The notes: generated by a model from the letters alone, not told the origin. A stretch of DNA of 64,000 nt from Geobacter sp. AOG1 (GCF_019972315.1 NZ_BLIZ01000001.1:248001-312000), one strand, 5' to 3'. Shown: positions 26,653-34,666, numbered from the stretch's first letter. Numbers and translations are program-made.

Positions 26653-28068
26653 TCAGCTGTTAGCTTCGTTCCGGACCGAAATCTTGAGTTTCTTCAGGAG
26701 TGCCTGGAAATTGGGGCGAAGCATCCCGGTTTCCTCGGCCGCCCGGGTAATGTTCCAGTTATTGCGTTTGAGGGCATGGAGCACAAAGGCCTTCTCTATC
26801 GGCTCGACTGCCCGTTCCCGTATCTGACGTTTGGTTTCTTTCAGTTCATCAGCATTCAACGGCACATAATCACCGGCCTGCTCCGACTGCTCTTCCCCCG
26901 ACACCTGCATTTCCAGGTCTTCCCGCTGGATCACATCCCCTTCCGTCAGCACTACGGCCCGTTCAACGACATTCTCCAGTTCCCGCACATTGCCCGGATA
27001 GGGGTATTCTTCCAGGACTGACCGCGCGTCGGGAGCAATCCCTTTGAGATCTTTTCCCATCTCTTCGGAAAACTGCCGGAGGAAGTGGCCAATGAGAAGG
27101 GGGATGTCTCCGGTTCGCTCCCGCAGCGGGGGAAGGTCGATCGGGATGATGTTGAGCCGGAAGAAGAGGTCCTCCCGAAAGGTGCCGTTCGCCACCATTT
27201 CACGCAGCCCCTTGTTACTCGCCGCCACCAGCCGGATGTCTATGGGAACCGGCTGGGTACCACCTATGGGGGTTATCTCCCGTTCCTGAAGAACCCGCAG
27301 CAGCTTAGCCTGGGTGGTGAGGCTTATATTGGCCACCTCGTCGAGGAAAAGCGTGCCGCCGTCGGCAACCTTGAAAAGGCCGGTTTTTGTCTGTATGGCA
27401 CCGGTGAACGACCCCTTGATGTGGCCAAACAGTTCACTCTCCAGAAGATTCTCCGACAGGGAAGTACAGTCCACCGCAACAAAAGGCTGGTCCCTGCGCT
27501 TGCTGTGCCGATGGATCGCCTGCGCCACGAGCTCTTTTCCCGTTCCGGATTCTCCGGTAACCAGAACGGTGCTGTCGGTGGGGGCTACCTGCATGATCCG
27601 TCGGTAGACCTTTTGCATCTCGCGGCTTTCGCCGATGAACATGTCGAAGCCGTTGTGTTCTCCAAGCTCTTTTTTCAGGCAGAAATTTTCCTGCATCATC
27701 GCTTTTTGCTCGAGAGCCTTGCACACCTTTTCAAGAATCTGGTCGGGAGTGAACGGCTTTGCGATATAGTCGAACGCACCGTTCTTCATCGCCTCCACCG
27801 CCGTATCCACCGTGGAATAGCCGGTAATGATGATGACGGGCACTTCGGGCTGCAGGACTTTGATCGCCTTGAGCACTTCCATGCCACTCATCCCCGGCAT
27901 TTTAAGATCGGTGATTACGAGCCCGAAATTCTCCTCCTGCATGCATTCCAGTGCATGCTGGCCGCTTGCCGAACTCGCGACATTATACCCCGCATGCTCC
28001 AGAATCCGTTTGAGCCCTTCACGGATAATCGCTTCGTCATCCACCACGAGGACATCGATTACTTCCAT
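26653..28068 (-). CDS. bccR: Sigma54-dependent NtrC-family response regulator (BccR-like)
   Basis: 471 residues: receiver domain with phosphoacceptor D54 and K104; AAA+ domain with Walker A GESGTGKE (172-179) and the sigma54-contact loop GSFTGA (219-224, a Ser variant of GAFTGA); C-terminal Fis-type helix-turn-helix (about 440-465). In Geobacter sulfurreducens a regulator of this kind, BccR, sits in the cbcBA locus and is needed for its expression at low redox potential. The neighbouring CbcA/CbcB-like genes and the candidate sigma54 promoter at 28614 support the same role here. The symbol rests on context. Confidence 0.85.
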   Translation of the reverse strand: MEVIDVLVVDDEAIIREGLKRILEHAGYNVASSASGQHALECMQEENFGLVITDLKMPGMSGMEVLKAIKVLQPEVPVIIITGYSTVDTAVEAMKNGAFDYIAKPFTPDQILEKVCKALEQKAMMQENFCLKKELGEHNGFDMFIGESREMQKVYRRIMQVAPTDSTVLVTGESGTGKELVAQAIHRHSKRRDQPFVAVDCTSLSENLLESELFGHIKGSFTGAIQTKTGLFKVADGGTLFLDEVANISLTTQAKLLRVLQEREITPIGGTQPVPIDIRLVAASNKGLREMVANGTFREDLFFRLNIIPIDLPPLRERTGDIPLLIGHFLRQFSEEMGKDLKGIAPDARSVLEEYPYPGNVRELENVVERAVVLTEGDVIQREDLEMQVSGEEQSEQAGDYVPLNADELKETKRQIRERAVEPIEKAFVLHALKRNNWNITRAAEETGMLRPNFQALLKKLKISVRNEANS

Positions 28069-28613
28069 TACTATAGCTCCCTTCTCGATTGCAGTGCGTC
28101 CCGACGGGTATGGCTGATTACCAGAAATGCTGCATACAGGGAGTAACCAGGAGAATGTTTCTTGCCGGCCTATCTAACGTTACTTCGGAGGCGTTCACGA
28201 TCCTGAACGCTGAACAGCTGGCAGTTTGCGAACTATAATGAACTTTTTCAAAAAATACCGTATTTGGCCACACAAGTCAAACCTTATAAATAACCGGAAA
28301 CATGCGCCGGCAAAGCCATGTGCAACCCATAAATCAGCTACAGACAAGGTATTACGGCAATTTTGGCAGCATATTCATCGCCCCCAAGTACGTATATTTT
28401 TTTTATGCATCCCACCTTTATCGCTATAACACGCTGATATCACTGCATTACTCCCCCACACCCTGCGAGAAGTTGCGGGGTGCTTTCCCCCCTTCGCTGC
28501 ATAAGTAAATTATACATTTTAGTGGGTTAGCCCCGTTCCAATCCGCTGCCTTTGCACCGTTATCGTCAAGGAAAACAACAAGTTAGTAATATTTAATAAA
28601 ATATGGTTCACCA
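28069..28613. other. Long A+T-rich intergenic region upstream of the small-protein/CbcBA genes
   Basis: About 545 bases without a convincing gene, between the divergent regulator gene and the sigma54-type promoter. It is much more A+T-rich than its surroundings, as expected for an upstream enhancer region. I could not single out a paired regulator-binding palindrome by eye. Confidence 0.5.
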
Positions 28614-28629
28614 TGGCACGACCAGTGCA
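28614..28629 (+). promoter_or_regulatory. Candidate sigma54 (-24/-12) promoter
   Basis: TGGCAC (28614-28619), five bases, then GTGCA (28625-28629), against the consensus TGGCAC-N5-TTGCW. The -24 half is exact and the -12 half has one mismatch. It lies 47 bases before the first small membrane-protein gene and next to the gene of a sigma54 activator. Confidence 0.55.
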
Positions 28630-28676
28630 CATACAAAGACAGAAACGTTACAGATGGATTTAACAAGGAGGACGTC

Positions 28677-28925
28677 ATGAAAACATTAACTAACATCATT
28701 GCCATGCTGCTGATAGCCTGCTCGTCAGCCATCGCCGCTTCCGGTGCCGAATCTGAAGGGAACGGCCTGCTGGTCACATTGTTCCTTGGCTTTGGCGCTC
28801 TCATCATCGCCTTCCAGCTGGTGCCGGGACTGATCCTGTTCGGGTCCATGCTCAAAGGAATTTTCTCGAAATCCGTCGGCGAAACGTCTCTGGCAAAGGG
28901 AAGCAAAGGCGGGGAATCTGCCTGA
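28677..28925 (+). CDS. Small secreted/membrane protein, copy 1 of 3
   Basis: 82 residues: signal-like N-terminus (1-20, ending SSAIAAS), a short linker, one membrane helix with the pattern LGFGALIIAFQLVPG, and a charged tail. I do not recognise the family. Two related genes follow at 29420 and 29701 with the same layout and the same helix pattern (GF-ALII-QL-P). A strong AAGGAGG ribosome site precedes the ATG. All three lie between the sigma54-type promoter and cbcA, so they may be subunits or assembly factors of the cytochrome complex. Confidence 0.75.
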   Translation: MKTLTNIIAMLLIACSSAIAASGAESEGNGLLVTLFLGFGALIIAFQLVPGLILFGSMLKGIFSKSVGETSLAKGSKGGESA

Positions 28926-28980
28926 GGGTTGCACCATGCACACCCTTGGACAGATACTCTGGAAAGAGAGGGACACAGCA

Positions 28981-29367
28981 ATGTTAGGACTTCTCATTGC
29001 AGACAAAGACGTGGATGCCCGTAAACAGATGGCCGATATCTTCATCGAGGCCGGCTACAATGTTACGGTGACAAATTCGGCGGTCACTGCCCTGTACGGA
29101 ATCCTGAAAAAATCCGCGCAGGTGGTTATTCTCGGGAGCGAGTTCGACGAGCTTACGGCCGTCGACCTTATTCCGCTCCTTAAAAAATGCAACCGCAACC
29201 TGACCATCATCCTGGTTTCCGACGAAGTCTCTCTCCCCCTGATTCGCAAGGTACGGCGGGAGGGAATTTTCTTCCATGCGCTGAAACAGGACAAAGACGA
29301 AATTCGCGAGGCAGTGCAGTGCGCCTTCGAGAACATCAACCAGCTGCAGGCCAATCACAAGTGGTAA
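28981..29367 (+). CDS. Stand-alone receiver-like domain lacking the phosphoacceptor Asp
   Basis: 128 residues from the ATG at 28981 (GAGAGGG upstream). The CheY-like fold is recognisable: LLIADKDVDARKQM, then strand VVIL, and ILVSD later. The residue where the phosphorylated Asp should be, right after VVIL, is Gly52. The conserved Lys region reads HALKQ (K102). It therefore probably cannot be phosphorylated in the usual way. There is no output domain. It lies inside the small-membrane-protein group, apparently co-transcribed with the cytochrome genes. Confidence 0.72.
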   Translation: MLGLLIADKDVDARKQMADIFIEAGYNVTVTNSAVTALYGILKKSAQVVILGSEFDELTAVDLIPLLKKCNRNLTIILVSDEVSLPLIRKVRREGIFFHALKQDKDEIREAVQCAFENINQLQANHKW

Positions 29368-29419
29368 ACAGCTGCCTTCGGCAGCAGGAGATAAAAAACG
29401 GCATCTCAAGGAGGAAGTC

Positions 29420-29656
29420 ATGAAAACGAGAACATCTTTGAAAAGCGCACTGGCAATGGTCATCGGTTCCACATCCTCAGCATTCGCTGCCTCGGGTGCA
29501 CGGGAAGACAACAGCGGTCTGTTCGTCTGGATATTCCTCGGCTTCTGCGCACTCATCATAGCCGCTCAGCTAATTCCGGCCATCCTGGTGACTCTGGGGT
29601 TCGCAAAGGCACTCGGCAAAGAAAAGGACGTGGCACACCAGACCGCAACGAAATGA
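29420..29656 (+). CDS. Small secreted/membrane protein, copy 2 of 3
   Basis: 78 residues: signal-like N-terminus ending SSAFAAS, one membrane helix (IFLGFCALIIAAQLIPAI), then a charged tail. It is clearly related to the product of 28677-28925: the ...SGA-x-E start of the mature part and the helix pattern agree. An AAGGAGG ribosome site precedes the ATG. Unknown family; context is the CbcBA-type cytochrome locus. Confidence 0.75.
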   Translation: MKTRTSLKSALAMVIGSTSSAFAASGAREDNSGLFVWIFLGFCALIIAAQLIPAILVTLGFAKALGKEKDVAHQTATK

Positions 29657-29700
29657 TGCATCGGAAGACCGTCCGGCAATTGGCACGGGAGGAGGTTGAC

Positions 29701-29937
29701 ATGAACAGAATCAAGCAGATAGCGACACTGGTCACACTGGCATTGGCATCCGCCCTACCGTCCCATGCCGCCGACGGCCCCCCCGATGATCTGATCGGGA
29801 TCGTGTTCTGGATTTTCGTGGCATACTGCGCCCTGATCATCGTACCTCACGGAATCAGGGCACTCATCGCCACCTTCCGCTCCCCCCGAAAGGGAGAAGA
29901 AACGTCGGCAGAGGTTGCCGAAAACCTGCCAGAGTGA
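29701..29937 (+). CDS. Small secreted/membrane protein, copy 3 of 3
   Basis: 78 residues from the ATG at 29701, chosen because GGGAGGAGG precedes it; a frame from 29653 would lack the signal sequence at its N-terminus. Signal-like segment ending PSHAAD, then a helix IVFWIFVAYCALIIVPHGI with the same ALII-x2-x-P pattern as copies 1 and 2, and an acidic tail. It is more diverged than the other two. It directly precedes the seven-heme cytochrome gene. Confidence 0.7.
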   Translation: MNRIKQIATLVTLALASALPSHAADGPPDDLIGIVFWIFVAYCALIIVPHGIRALIATFRSPRKGEETSAEVAENLPE

Positions 29938-30012
29938 GTCTCAAATTTAACGCCGTGAAACCGCCTCGTCATCTGCACGACGCTGATATCGGTACGGAGA
30001 AGGAGGAAACAC

Positions 30013-31071
30013 GTGAATATGCAATCAAGCAGGCTCATGTCGTATCTAATCATGGTGGTGCTGTCGGTTGCCGGCGTCGCAAGCGCAATGGGAGCGGAGA
30101 ACGGAAAATGTCTCAACTGCCACGGCAGTAAAGAGATCATCGGCAAAGGAGGAGAACGCCTTTACGTCGATGAAGCCAAGTTTGCCGCAACCACCCATGC
30201 CATGATCGGCTGCACGTCTTGCCACGAAGGGGTCACTCCCGGCCATCCTCAGGATGGTTTCAGACCACCCAAGGCCAGATGCAAGGAGTGCCATGGCAAT
30301 ATCCAGACAGAATATGCCCAAAGTCTTCATGGCAGCAAGGCTGCCTGTTCAGACTGTCACAACCCCCACACGGTCAAAAAGCCCTTAAGCGTGTCGGGGG
30401 ATGACATCAATGCCCAGTGCGCCAAGTGCCACGATACAAAAAAAATCATTACGAGCCACACCAAATGGCTGCCCCAGGCCGACCTCCACATCGATGCGAT
30501 CCCCTGCATCACCTGCCACACCGGCTCCACGAATTATGTGATCACCCTCTACATCCAGGATCGCCCGGCAAAGCAAAACCACGCAGACTTCAAAGTCGCA
30601 TCATATAACGAACTCACCAGCCTTGTGCCGGAAGGAAAGGATGTCCGAAGCTTGGTTGACAAGAACGGAGATGGCTTGATTTCCATGCAGGAACTCCGGA
30701 CTTTCAACCATGAAGCCCGCAAGAAAAACATGCGCCTCTGGGGAATGATGACTCCGGAAGTTGTCACCCATAGTTACCAGATTCTCGATAATCGGTGGGA
30801 CTGCTCATTCTGCCACGCCTCCGGCCCCAAAGCCATGCAGACCAGTTACGTGGCATTCCCGGATAAGAACGGCACCTACAATCGCGTTGCCGTGGAAAAA
30901 GGTGCGGTGCTCGACCTCCTCTACGGCACCCCCGACTTCTACATGATGGGCTCGACCCGGAGCACGCCACTCAATATCATCGGCGCCCTCATTCTCGTCG
31001 GAGGACTCATGATGCCGATCGGCCACGGCACCTTCCGGTTCCTGACCCGGAAAAACAGAAAGGAGCACTGA
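30013..31071 (+). CDS. cbcA: Seven-heme c-type cytochrome, CbcA-like, with an EF-hand loop
   Basis: 352 residues from a GTG with a GGAGGA site. An N-terminal signal/anchor (about 8-28) is followed by seven CXXCH motifs (CLNCH, CTSCH, CKECH, CSDCH, CAKCH, CITCH, CSFCH) and a C-terminal membrane helix (about 316-340). Between hemes six and seven, [12 protein letters not shown] (216-227) is a textbook EF-hand calcium loop. CbcA/CbcB of Geobacter sulfurreducens form an inner-membrane bc-type quinol oxidase used for metal reduction near the thermodynamic limit. Heme count, anchor and the b-type partner 2 bases downstream match. The name is from family and context. Confidence 0.85.
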   Translation: MNMQSSRLMSYLIMVVLSVAGVASAMGAENGKCLNCHGSKEIIGKGGERLYVDEAKFAATTHAMIGCTSCHEGVTPGHPQDGFRPPKARCKECHGNIQTEYAQSLHGSKAACSDCHNPHTVKKPLSVSGDDINAQCAKCHDTKKIITSHTKWLPQADLHIDAIPCITCHTGSTNYVITLYIQDRPAKQNHADFKVASYNELTSLVPEGKDVRSLVDKNGDGLISMQELRTFNHEARKKNMRLWGMMTPEVVTHSYQILDNRWDCSFCHASGPKAMQTSYVAFPDKNGTYNRVAVEKGAVLDLLYGTPDFYMMGSTRSTPLNIIGALILVGGLMMPIGHGTFRFLTRKNRKEH

Positions 31072-31073
31072 TC

Positions 31074-31712
31074 ATGAACCACAAGGAATACATCTACCTC
31101 ACACCCATGCCTGTCAGGATCTGGCACTGGCTGAATGCCCTCGGGATCGTCACCCTCTGCATTACCGGACTGCAGATAAGGTTTCCCGAATACGTGAACA
31201 TCTTCGGCACCTACAAGTCGGCGATAACACTCCATAACACCGCCGGTATTGTGGTCTCAATATCGTACGGCCTTTGGCTCTTCTACTACATGTTTGTGGC
31301 AGGAACCCTGGCCAAGCTCTACGTCCCCAATCTGGAGGACCTGAAGAGCGGCATCTTCCGCCAGGCATTCTTCTACTTCTTCAACTACTTTCTGGGGCGC
31401 CCCAATCCCCACCACAGCACGCCGGATAACAAGTTCAACCCGATGCAGAAGGCCGCCTACCTCATGATCATGCTGGTGCTCCTCCCCCTCGTGATTCTGT
31501 CCGGGATCGTGCTCATGAATGTTTCACCGCTACGGGAATTGATACTCATCGTCGGTGGCATCAAGATCCTCGTGAGCGCCCACTTTCTCATCGCCTGCTG
31601 CTTCTTCGCCTTCCTCTTCGTTCACATCTACCTGGCAACTCTGGGACATTCCCCGTTTGCCCATTTCAAGCCAATGTGGGACGGATGGGAAGAGGTGGAA
31701 GATCATCACTGA
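31074..31712 (+). CDS. cbcB: b-type cytochrome membrane subunit, CbcB-like
   Basis: 212 residues with four membrane helices and heme-ligand histidines placed as in the thiosulfate reductase/Ni-Fe hydrogenase b-type cytochrome family: RIWHWLNALG in helix 1, LHNTAG in helix 2, and His residues in the last two helices (AHFLIACC, VHIYLATLGH). It would pass electrons from menaquinol to the seven-heme CbcA-like subunit. It starts two bases after that gene and ends before a strong terminator, so the two form a unit. Confidence 0.85.
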   Translation: MNHKEYIYLTPMPVRIWHWLNALGIVTLCITGLQIRFPEYVNIFGTYKSAITLHNTAGIVVSISYGLWLFYYMFVAGTLAKLYVPNLEDLKSGIFRQAFFYFFNYFLGRPNPHHSTPDNKFNPMQKAAYLMIMLVLLPLVILSGIVLMNVSPLRELILIVGGIKILVSAHFLIACCFFAFLFVHIYLATLGHSPFAHFKPMWDGWEEVEDHH

Positions 31713-31734
31713 CCCCACCCCTGCTGCGATGTCG

Positions 31735-31766
31735 CGGCGCTCCGGTTTCGCCGGAGCGCCGTTTTT
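31735..31766 (+). terminator. Rho-independent terminator after cbcB-like gene
   Basis: An 11-bp perfect stem (CGGCGCTCCGG, 31735-31745; CCGGAGCGCCG, 31751-31761) is followed by TTTTT. Confidence 0.9.
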
Positions 31767-31803
31767 GTGTCATCGCCCGACAATTAGGTATACATATTTA
31801 AAT

Positions 31804-31832
31804 TTGACTAATTGACGCCGGTTCCTTATAAT
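31804..31832 (+). promoter_or_regulatory. Sigma70 promoter for the dodecaheme cytochrome gene
   Basis: TTGACT (31804-31809), 17-base spacer, TATAAT (31827-31832). It lies about 50 bases before the cytochrome start and after the upstream terminator, so this gene has its own vegetative promoter, unlike the sigma54-type one upstream. Confidence 0.7.
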
Positions 31833-31883
31833 CCTGACCTACTCCCCTCCGGGAACCAGCTATCATTCACACAGGAGGCAATC

Positions 31884-32873
31884 ATGAAATTCCGCTTCAT
31901 CCTTCTCCCTGCTGTTGTCGTTTTATTGTCAGCCATTGTGGCCGTTGCGCTGGATCTCCGGGATGTCACCTACAGCACTAAAGGTGGGGGCAAGGTGGTC
32001 TTCAGTCACAAACAGCACATTCGTCAGAAAGGGATAAACAACAACTGCAAAGCCTGCCACGACGCCCTCTTCAATATGAAAAAAAAGGCGACCTACACCA
32101 TGGCCGATATGGACAAGGGGAAATCCTGCGGCGCCTGTCACAACGGCAAGGAAGCCTTCCCCCTCAAGGATTGCGCCAGATGCCACATGGTAAAGGACGT
32201 CATCATGCCGGTCAAGGCAACCGGACCGGTCCGTTTCAGTCATAAAGCCCACCTCCCTGCCACCCCTGCATGCGGCACCTGCCATCCGGCCCTTTTTGCC
32301 ACCGGCCTCAACAAACCGGTGACCATGGCGGAGATGGGGAAGGGTAAATCCTGTGGCGCCTGTCACAACGGCAAGAAGGCGTTCGGCCTCGACACGTGCA
32401 CCACTTGCCACCCGGTAAAAGAGATCACGTTCAAGGTCAAAGAAACCGGTCCCACTCCCTTCAGCCACAAGAAACACCTGGAGATGCACCAGTGCGGCGA
32501 TTGCCATACCAGGCTGTTTGCCGCCGGCCCCAATAAACGGATAACCATGGCCGAAATGGAAAAAGGGAAATCGTGCGGTGGCTGCCACAACGGCAAGGAC
32601 GCATTCAGTGTGGCCGATTGTGGCAAATGCCACGCGGTAAAGGATGTGGACTTCAAGGTCACCGGAGCCGGCAACGCAAAGTTCAGCCATAAGGTGCACA
32701 TGGGGCTCTACAAATGCAGCGATTGCCACTCCCGCATCTATCCCCAAGGGAAGAAAAGCAAACCGGTCTCCATGTTGGCCATGGGAGAAGGAAAATCGTG
32801 CGGCGCATGTCATGACGGCAAAACCGCTTTCACCGTACGTGAAGCCTGCATCAAATGCCATCCGAACATGTAG
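31884..32873 (+). CDS. Dodecaheme c-type cytochrome of four c7-like triheme repeats
   Basis: 329 residues from the ATG at 31884 (AGGAGG upstream), with a signal peptide (about 1-22). Twelve CXXCH motifs fall in four repeats of roughly 75-80 residues, each with FSHKxH, a heme, an M-x-x-M-x-x-GKSCGACHNGK-type heme, and a third heme. This is the triheme cytochrome c7 domain repeated four times, a nanowire-like arrangement known from Geobacter dodecaheme periplasmic cytochromes. In G. sulfurreducens a 12-heme cytochrome (OmcQ) lies next to cbcBA; orthology is plausible but not proven. It could accept electrons from CbcA. Confidence 0.88.
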   Translation: MKFRFILLPAVVVLLSAIVAVALDLRDVTYSTKGGGKVVFSHKQHIRQKGINNNCKACHDALFNMKKKATYTMADMDKGKSCGACHNGKEAFPLKDCARCHMVKDVIMPVKATGPVRFSHKAHLPATPACGTCHPALFATGLNKPVTMAEMGKGKSCGACHNGKKAFGLDTCTTCHPVKEITFKVKETGPTPFSHKKHLEMHQCGDCHTRLFAAGPNKRITMAEMEKGKSCGGCHNGKDAFSVADCGKCHAVKDVDFKVTGAGNAKFSHKVHMGLYKCSDCHSRIYPQGKKSKPVSMLAMGEGKSCGACHDGKTAFTVREACIKCHPNM

Positions 32874-32891
32874 TGTAAGCGAGGAGATGTC

Positions 32892-33698
32892 ATGCCGAAG
32901 AGCTTTTCCGCCCGGGCAATTGTCCCGGTCGCGCTTGCCATAACAGGCTTTGTCGTGGTCTGCTGCCTGCTTCTCTATTCCGTCATGAAACGGGATATGA
33001 CGAGGGATGCAGTGCAGCATGCCACGAATCTTGCCGACACCATCGTCAAGTCGACCCGCTACGCGATGCTCAAGTCGGACCGGGAAACGGTGGGGAACAT
33101 CATCCGCAACATCGGCGACCAGCAGGGGGTGGAACATGTCCGCATCTTCAACAAGAAGGGGCTCGTCATGTTCTCCGCCGCAAGCGACGAACTGAACCAC
33201 TTTGTCGACAAGAAAGCAGAGGGGTGCATCGGCTGCCACAGCGGACCGGAACCGATCACCACGCTCGGGAAGATGGACCAGGCCCGGCAGTTCAAGAATG
33301 AAAAGGGGCGGAAGGTTCTGGCCATAACCGCCCCGGTCTATAATGAGCCGGCCTGCTACACCGCCCCCTGCCACATCCATAATGCGAGCCAGAAGGTGCT
33401 GGGAACTCTCGACATCGGCCTTTCCCAGGAACCGCTGCAAAAGACCCTCATAACCATGGGGGAAAGAATGACCGTCTTCACCCTCATGATCCTTGCCCTC
33501 ACGATCGGAGGGGTGGCGGCACTCCTGCGTCGGAGCGTCTTTGTCCCGCTAGCGCTGTTGAAAAGCTACGCCGCCGAGCTGCGCCATGGCAATCTTGAAA
33601 CCCCGCCCCCCCCCTGCGAAGGGGAGTTGAAAGAAGTGGCAGGCACGCTCCAGCATATGTCCAAGGAATTACGGGAATCCCGGTCACGGCGTGAATAA
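32892..33698 (+). CDS. Membrane heme-sensor protein with HAMP but no output domain
   Basis: 268 residues. Membrane helix (about 10-32), periplasmic domain with CIGCH (C112-H116) and a CX4CH motif (C155-H161), second helix (about 192-212), and a HAMP-like segment (about 213-265), after which it stops. The sensor resembles that of the kinase at 25005-26636 in length, in both heme motifs and in shared segments such as FVDKKA and the CYTA-x-CH block. With no kinase, methyl-accepting or GGDEF part, it may modulate the kinase by heterodimerising, or be an electron-carrying protein. It starts 18 bases after the 12-heme cytochrome gene. Confidence 0.8.
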   Translation: MPKSFSARAIVPVALAITGFVVVCCLLLYSVMKRDMTRDAVQHATNLADTIVKSTRYAMLKSDRETVGNIIRNIGDQQGVEHVRIFNKKGLVMFSAASDELNHFVDKKAEGCIGCHSGPEPITTLGKMDQARQFKNEKGRKVLAITAPVYNEPACYTAPCHIHNASQKVLGTLDIGLSQEPLQKTLITMGERMTVFTLMILALTIGGVAALLRRSVFVPLALLKSYAAELRHGNLETPPPPCEGELKEVAGTLQHMSKELRESRSRRE

Positions 33699-33782
33699 GG
33701 GGGCAGGCGCCAGAGCCGAACCGTACTGCCGGTCAATCATGACACAGCGGTCATCAGACCGCCAGAAAGTTGCTCCCTAGGC

Positions 33783-34331
33783 ATGACGCACAACCTTGAA
33801 AACCATGTTGAAGGAATTGCCAGCAAGCCCCGGAACCCGGACCAACTCCGCCAGGAGATCAAGTCCAGGATCGGCAAACTGCAGGCCGCAGCAAATCATG
33901 GACTCTGGGCCCTGGCGCTTTTCATTGCGATCAGCACCTGCGCGCTGGGAGATTTCAGCTTTTTCCCGTCCCTCCCCGACGAATTCCAGGCAATGCTTGG
34001 CAAACCGCCGTCCTTCAACATGATCAGTGGCGCCCTCGTCCTCTACAGCTTCTCTGCCATTATCCTGATCCTCTCCCGGATGATGGGGGGCTCGGGGGAA
34101 GGAAGCCCCTTCCCCCACGTTCTCTATCTAGCGGCCTTCTACGGTTTCTACCATTTTGCCAAAGGGCTCGACGAGAATTTCTGGGCGGTCTTCGCGGCGG
34201 GAATAACTGTCCTTGGTCTGGAAAGTTACCGAATCTGGACCTACTGCAATGACGAGATTCGCAAGGAACAGGAACGGCTGGTCGAACTGGAGCGTAAACG
34301 TGCCTTCTGGTCCGACGACGAATCCCGTTGA
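33783..34331 (+). CDS. Hypothetical integral membrane protein
   Basis: 182 residues with about three to four membrane helices (ALALFIAISTCAL, ISGALVLYSFSAIILIL, VLYLAAFYGFYHFA, FWAVFAAGITVLGL) and charged ends; the C-terminal 30 residues look like a coiled coil. I do not recognise the family. No strong ribosome site is visible. It follows the cytochrome/sensor genes but may be an independent unit. Confidence 0.6.
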   Translation: MTHNLENHVEGIASKPRNPDQLRQEIKSRIGKLQAAANHGLWALALFIAISTCALGDFSFFPSLPDEFQAMLGKPPSFNMISGALVLYSFSAIILILSRMMGGSGEGSPFPHVLYLAAFYGFYHFAKGLDENFWAVFAAGITVLGLESYRIWTYCNDEIRKEQERLVELERKRAFWSDDESR

Positions 34332-34389
34332 GTGCGTTTTCCCACAGCCTAGAGCCGCTTAGAGAGTGCACGTTCAACTAAGAAAAGAG

Positions 34390-34418
34390 TTGACAGAATC
34401 ACGCCATATTGCTAGGTT
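34390..34418 (+). promoter_or_regulatory. Sigma70 promoter of the thiamine operon
   Basis: TTGACA (34390-34395), 17-base spacer, TAGGTT (34413-34418), located about 65 bases before the TPP riboswitch. Confidence 0.55.
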
Positions 34419-34486
34419 ACCTATCGTACGGACGTCTTGAGCGTCCGCTCTGCAGCACGTTCGACAATTACATATCGGCGCTATCT

Positions 34487-34575
34487 CGCTGGGGGTGTTT
34501 CGGCTGAGAGTCCCATCCGAACAGGAGCGGACAACCCTTTGAACCTGATCCGGTTAATTCCGGCGTAGGGAAGCG
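34487..34575 (+). ncRNA. TPP (THI-box) riboswitch
   Basis: The conserved THI elements are plain: GGGGGTG then GGCTGAGAG (34502-34510), ACCCTTTGAACCTGAT (34534-34549), and CGGCGTAGGGAA (34561-34572). The P1 helix pairs CGCT (34487-34490) with AGCG (34572-34575). It senses thiamine pyrophosphate and controls the thi genes that follow. Confidence 0.95.
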
Positions 34576-34600
34576 GACCACAAGACCTGTTAAACTCTTT

Positions 34601-34622
34601 GGCCGCTTCCGCGGCCTTTTTA
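34601..34622 (+). terminator. Attenuator terminator of the TPP riboswitch
   Basis: GGCCGC (34601-34606), TTCC loop, GCGGCC (34611-34616), then TTTTTA. CCGCTTCC (34603-34610) is a perfect complement of GGAAGCGG (34569-34576), which includes the 3' strand of riboswitch P1. The two structures exclude each other, so ligand binding should favour termination. Confidence 0.85.
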
Positions 34623-34666
34623 TTTCGTACCGGTCGGCCTTTCCCTCCAGGTAAGGATCACACACC

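Noticed and set aside
29638-29700. Two TGGCAC occurrences as sigma54 promoters
   Set aside because: Neither has a GC dinucleotide at the right distance for the -12 element.
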